From Deltaproteobacteria bacterium (GTDB taxonomy: Bacteria; Desulfobacterota; Desulfomonilia; UBA1062): a DNA stretch of 64,000 nucleotides. The position numbers and the translations under genes are program-made. The stretch lies in contig WFSG01000032.1 of assembly GCA_015486075.1 (NCBI GenBank), forward strand, positions 77,794 through 141,793. Direction: 5' to 3'. The notes under the pieces were generated by a model. That model made no database searches. It worked only from the letters and a program-made list of their open reading frames with translations, and was not told the DNA's origin. Below, in pieces: positions 62,468 through 64,000 of this stretch (within the stretch, counting starts at the first letter, position 1; each line of letters opens with the position of its first letter).

Positions 62468-63430
62468 TCAATACGCATGGCAGGCTACAAGATGTCCATC
62501 TTCCTTTTCCTCAAGGCGTGGCCTTGATTGGGAGCATATGTCCATTGCCATGTCACACCTCGGCAGATAGCTACAGCCTGTCCCACTGTATGCTAAGTAG
62601 TCCTTTTTGCTTGTGCAATTTATCCTTTTTTCTCGCTGGCCCACGCGTGGTATTGATGCAAGCAGGCAGCGGGTATATGGGTGCATAGGCGTGTTAATGA
62701 TGGTATCTGTTGGTCCCAGCTCAACGATTTTCCCCATGTACATTACAGCTATCCTATCTGATACGTAGTTTACCACGGATATATCGTGTGAGATGAATAG
62801 GTAAGAAAGTTTGAGCTTTTGTTGTAGTCCCACAAGAAGGTTTAAGACCTGTGCCTGTATGGAGACGTCAAGGGAGCTGACCGGTTCATCGCATATAAGC
62901 AACCTAGGTTCAAGTGCAAGTGCCCTTGCAATCCCTATCCTCTGCCTTTGTCCACCTGAGAATTCATGAGGATACCTGTTGGCCACGTCCAAGGGTAGTC
63001 CTACCAGTCCTAGCAGCTCTAGTGCTCTTTTCCTGATTTCTTTGCGGGATGCCACGGCATGTACTATAAGTGGTTCTTCAATAATGGATATAACCTTCTT
63101 TCTGGGACTCAATGAACCGAATGGGTCCTGGAATATAACCTGCATTCCCCTGCGCACATGTCTTATGGCTATCTTGTCCATGTCGGGCCTAAGTTCATAG
63201 CCATCAAACATCACCCTGCCGTAGTCTGGTCTTTCCAGCATCAGCAGGAGCCTTGCTAATGTTGACTTCCCGCATCCCGATTCTCCAACAAGGCCAAGCG
63301 TTTCATTTGGGTATATCTCGAGGTCAACTTTATCTACTGCCGTTATCCTACCAACTGATCTGTTCGTAAGGCCAGTCTTTATATGGTAATCCTTGTGGAT
63401 GCCTTTAACTGTTAGTATAGGTTCCCTCAT
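62468..63430 (-). CDS. Oligopeptide/dipeptide ABC transporter ATP-binding protein (DppF/OppF-like)
   Basis: The 320-residue ATPase has Walker A GESGCGKSTLARLL, the signature SGGQRQRIGIARALAL and Walker B LLICDEPVSSLD. The C-terminal oligopeptide-transporter motif includes PMHPYTRCLLASIP and two cysteines (CSYLPRCDMAMDIC). It energises peptide uptake with a partner ATPase. The ATG at 63430 has GGAGG five bases upstream, overlapping the end of the partner gene by 4 nt (63427-63430). Permease and binding-protein genes are not in view. Confidence 0.93.
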   Translation of the reverse strand: MREPILTVKGIHKDYHIKTGLTNRSVGRITAVDKVDLEIYPNETLGLVGESGCGKSTLARLLLMLERPDYGRVMFDGYELRPDMDKIAIRHVRRGMQVIFQDPFGSLSPRKKVISIIEEPLIVHAVASRKEIRKRALELLGLVGLPLDVANRYPHEFSGGQRQRIGIARALALEPRLLICDEPVSSLDVSIQAQVLNLLVGLQQKLKLSYLFISHDISVVNYVSDRIAVMYMGKIVELGPTDTIINTPMHPYTRCLLASIPRVGQREKRINCTSKKDYLAYSGTGCSYLPRCDMAMDICSQSRPRLEEKEDGHLVACHAY

Positions 63431-64000
63431 ACATGCCTCCAGCACCTTACCATGTGGGAACCCTCCAGTAAGGTAGCAGGTGGTTCTTTCTCAGAGCATA
63501 TGCTCATTGCAACCTCGCACCTATCGTGGAATGGACATCCTTTGGGTACATCTCTAAATGTTGGTACTGTACCTGGTATGGGTTTGAGCCTGTACGACTT
63601 GGCCGTTTTCCCAAGTACTGGCCTTGAACGCATAAGACCAATTGTATAAGGATGTAGTGGGTTAGAAAATAATGTGTCAACCTTGGATGACTCTACCACC
63701 TTTCCCATATACATAACCGATACGTCCTGGCAGGTCTCGGCAACAACACCGAGGTCATGGGTTACAAGTATTATGGATGTGTTGATTTCATCCTTTAACC
63801 CTTCCATAAGTTCTAGTATCTGTGCCTGGCTGGTTACATCAAGGGCAGTGGTTGGCTCATCGGCTATCATTAACTTTGGCTTGCAGGCGAGAGCCATCCC
63901 AATCATGACCCTCTGGCGCATACCACCGCTCAGCTGGTGGGGATAGTCCTTTATGCGTTTTTCCGGCTGTGGTATACCTACCATTGCCAGGACTTCTATG
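63427..64000 (-). CDS. Oligopeptide/dipeptide ABC transporter ATP-binding protein (DppD/OppD-like), partial
   Basis: This frame continues beyond the right edge of the window; about 190 residues of the C-terminal two thirds are seen. It shows the ABC signature [16 protein letters not shown], Walker [13 protein letters not shown] and the oligopeptide-type ending [18 protein letters not shown] with [14 protein letters not shown]. Walker A lies outside the window. It pairs with the DppF-like gene, which overlaps its stop by 4 nt. Confidence 0.92.
   Translation of the reverse strand, partial: IEVLAMVGIPQPEKRIKDYPHQLSGGMRQRVMIGMALACKPKLMIADEPTTALDVTSQAQILELMEGLKDEINTSIILVTHDLGVVAETCQDVSVMYMGKVVESSKVDTLFSNPLHPYTIGLMRSRPVLGKTAKSYRLKPIPGTVPTFRDVPKGCPFHDRCEVAMSICSEKEPPATLLEGSHMVRCWRHV

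Overview
The window is 64 kb of chromosome from a Gram-negative anaerobe, most likely a member of Desulfobacterota (the former Deltaproteobacteria), possibly thermophilic. This is inference from gene content. It holds a selenocysteine-containing, Tat-exported formate dehydrogenase; the siroheme-dependent heme route gene ahbC next to hemA, hemC and a cobA-hemD fusion; a dihydropteroate synthase with the N-terminal extension seen in Geobacter-type bacteria; pilMNOPQ; an outer-membrane-type lpxH; and two NtrC-family regulators. AGG and ATA codons are frequent. No insertion sequence, prophage, CRISPR array, tRNA or rRNA was found, and gene packing is tight with many 1-47 nt overlaps.

Layout. 1-7.1 kb (minus strand): citramalate synthase (cut by the window edge), aspartate kinase, tsaE, acpS, folP, ftsH and a TPR membrane protein, with a good promoter at 7145-7174. 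7.3-13.0 kb (minus): rhomboid protease, ftsB and pilMNOPQ, ending at a 13-bp hairpin. 13.2-20.9 kb: DUF2905 protein, HemN/HemW-like radical SAM protein, a divergent dnaA, an ABC-class ATPase head to head with archease-rtcB, and rplY. 21.0-27.6 kb: tatA and tatC, fdhE, then fdnG-fdnH-fdnI, where fdnG reads through an in-frame TGA as selenocysteine with an obvious SECIS hairpin. 27.7-38.8 kb: DUF6178 and DUF1015 proteins, an orphan sigma-54 activator, a degenerate HD-GYP protein, murJ, a DUF1573 protein with an in-frame TGA, a TPR-HTH protein and an alpha/beta hydrolase. 38.9-45.1 kb: one tightly overlapping siroheme/heme operon. 45.2-52.6 kb: an orphan Cache sensor, atpE, a Cache-PAS histidine kinase with its sigma-54 response regulator, two small membrane proteins and an AtpZ-like protein. 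52.9-64 kb: argS, SPOR protein, wecB, a cyclic-nucleotide-binding protein, SpoU methyltransferase, slipin, M23 peptidase, lpxH, TraB-family protein and two dipeptide-type ABC ATPases (the last one partial).

Two observations stand out. First, a secreted DUF1573 protein (36020-36733) is one uninterrupted reading frame except for a single TGA at the place where this family has its Cys-Gly-Cys motif. The TGA is followed 20 nt later by a hairpin with a bulged U and a G-rich loop, so this looks like an undescribed selenoprotein. Second, the kinase/sigma-54-activator pair at 47.6-51.7 kb is flanked by two sigma-54-type promoters. One has exact GG-N10-GC spacing and drives atpE; the other lies before a small membrane protein and the AtpZ-like gene. 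Each has a candidate upstream activator site (a 24-bp palindrome and three AACATTT repeats) 130-180 bp upstream, suggesting a sensory regulon that acts on parts of the F-type ATP synthase.
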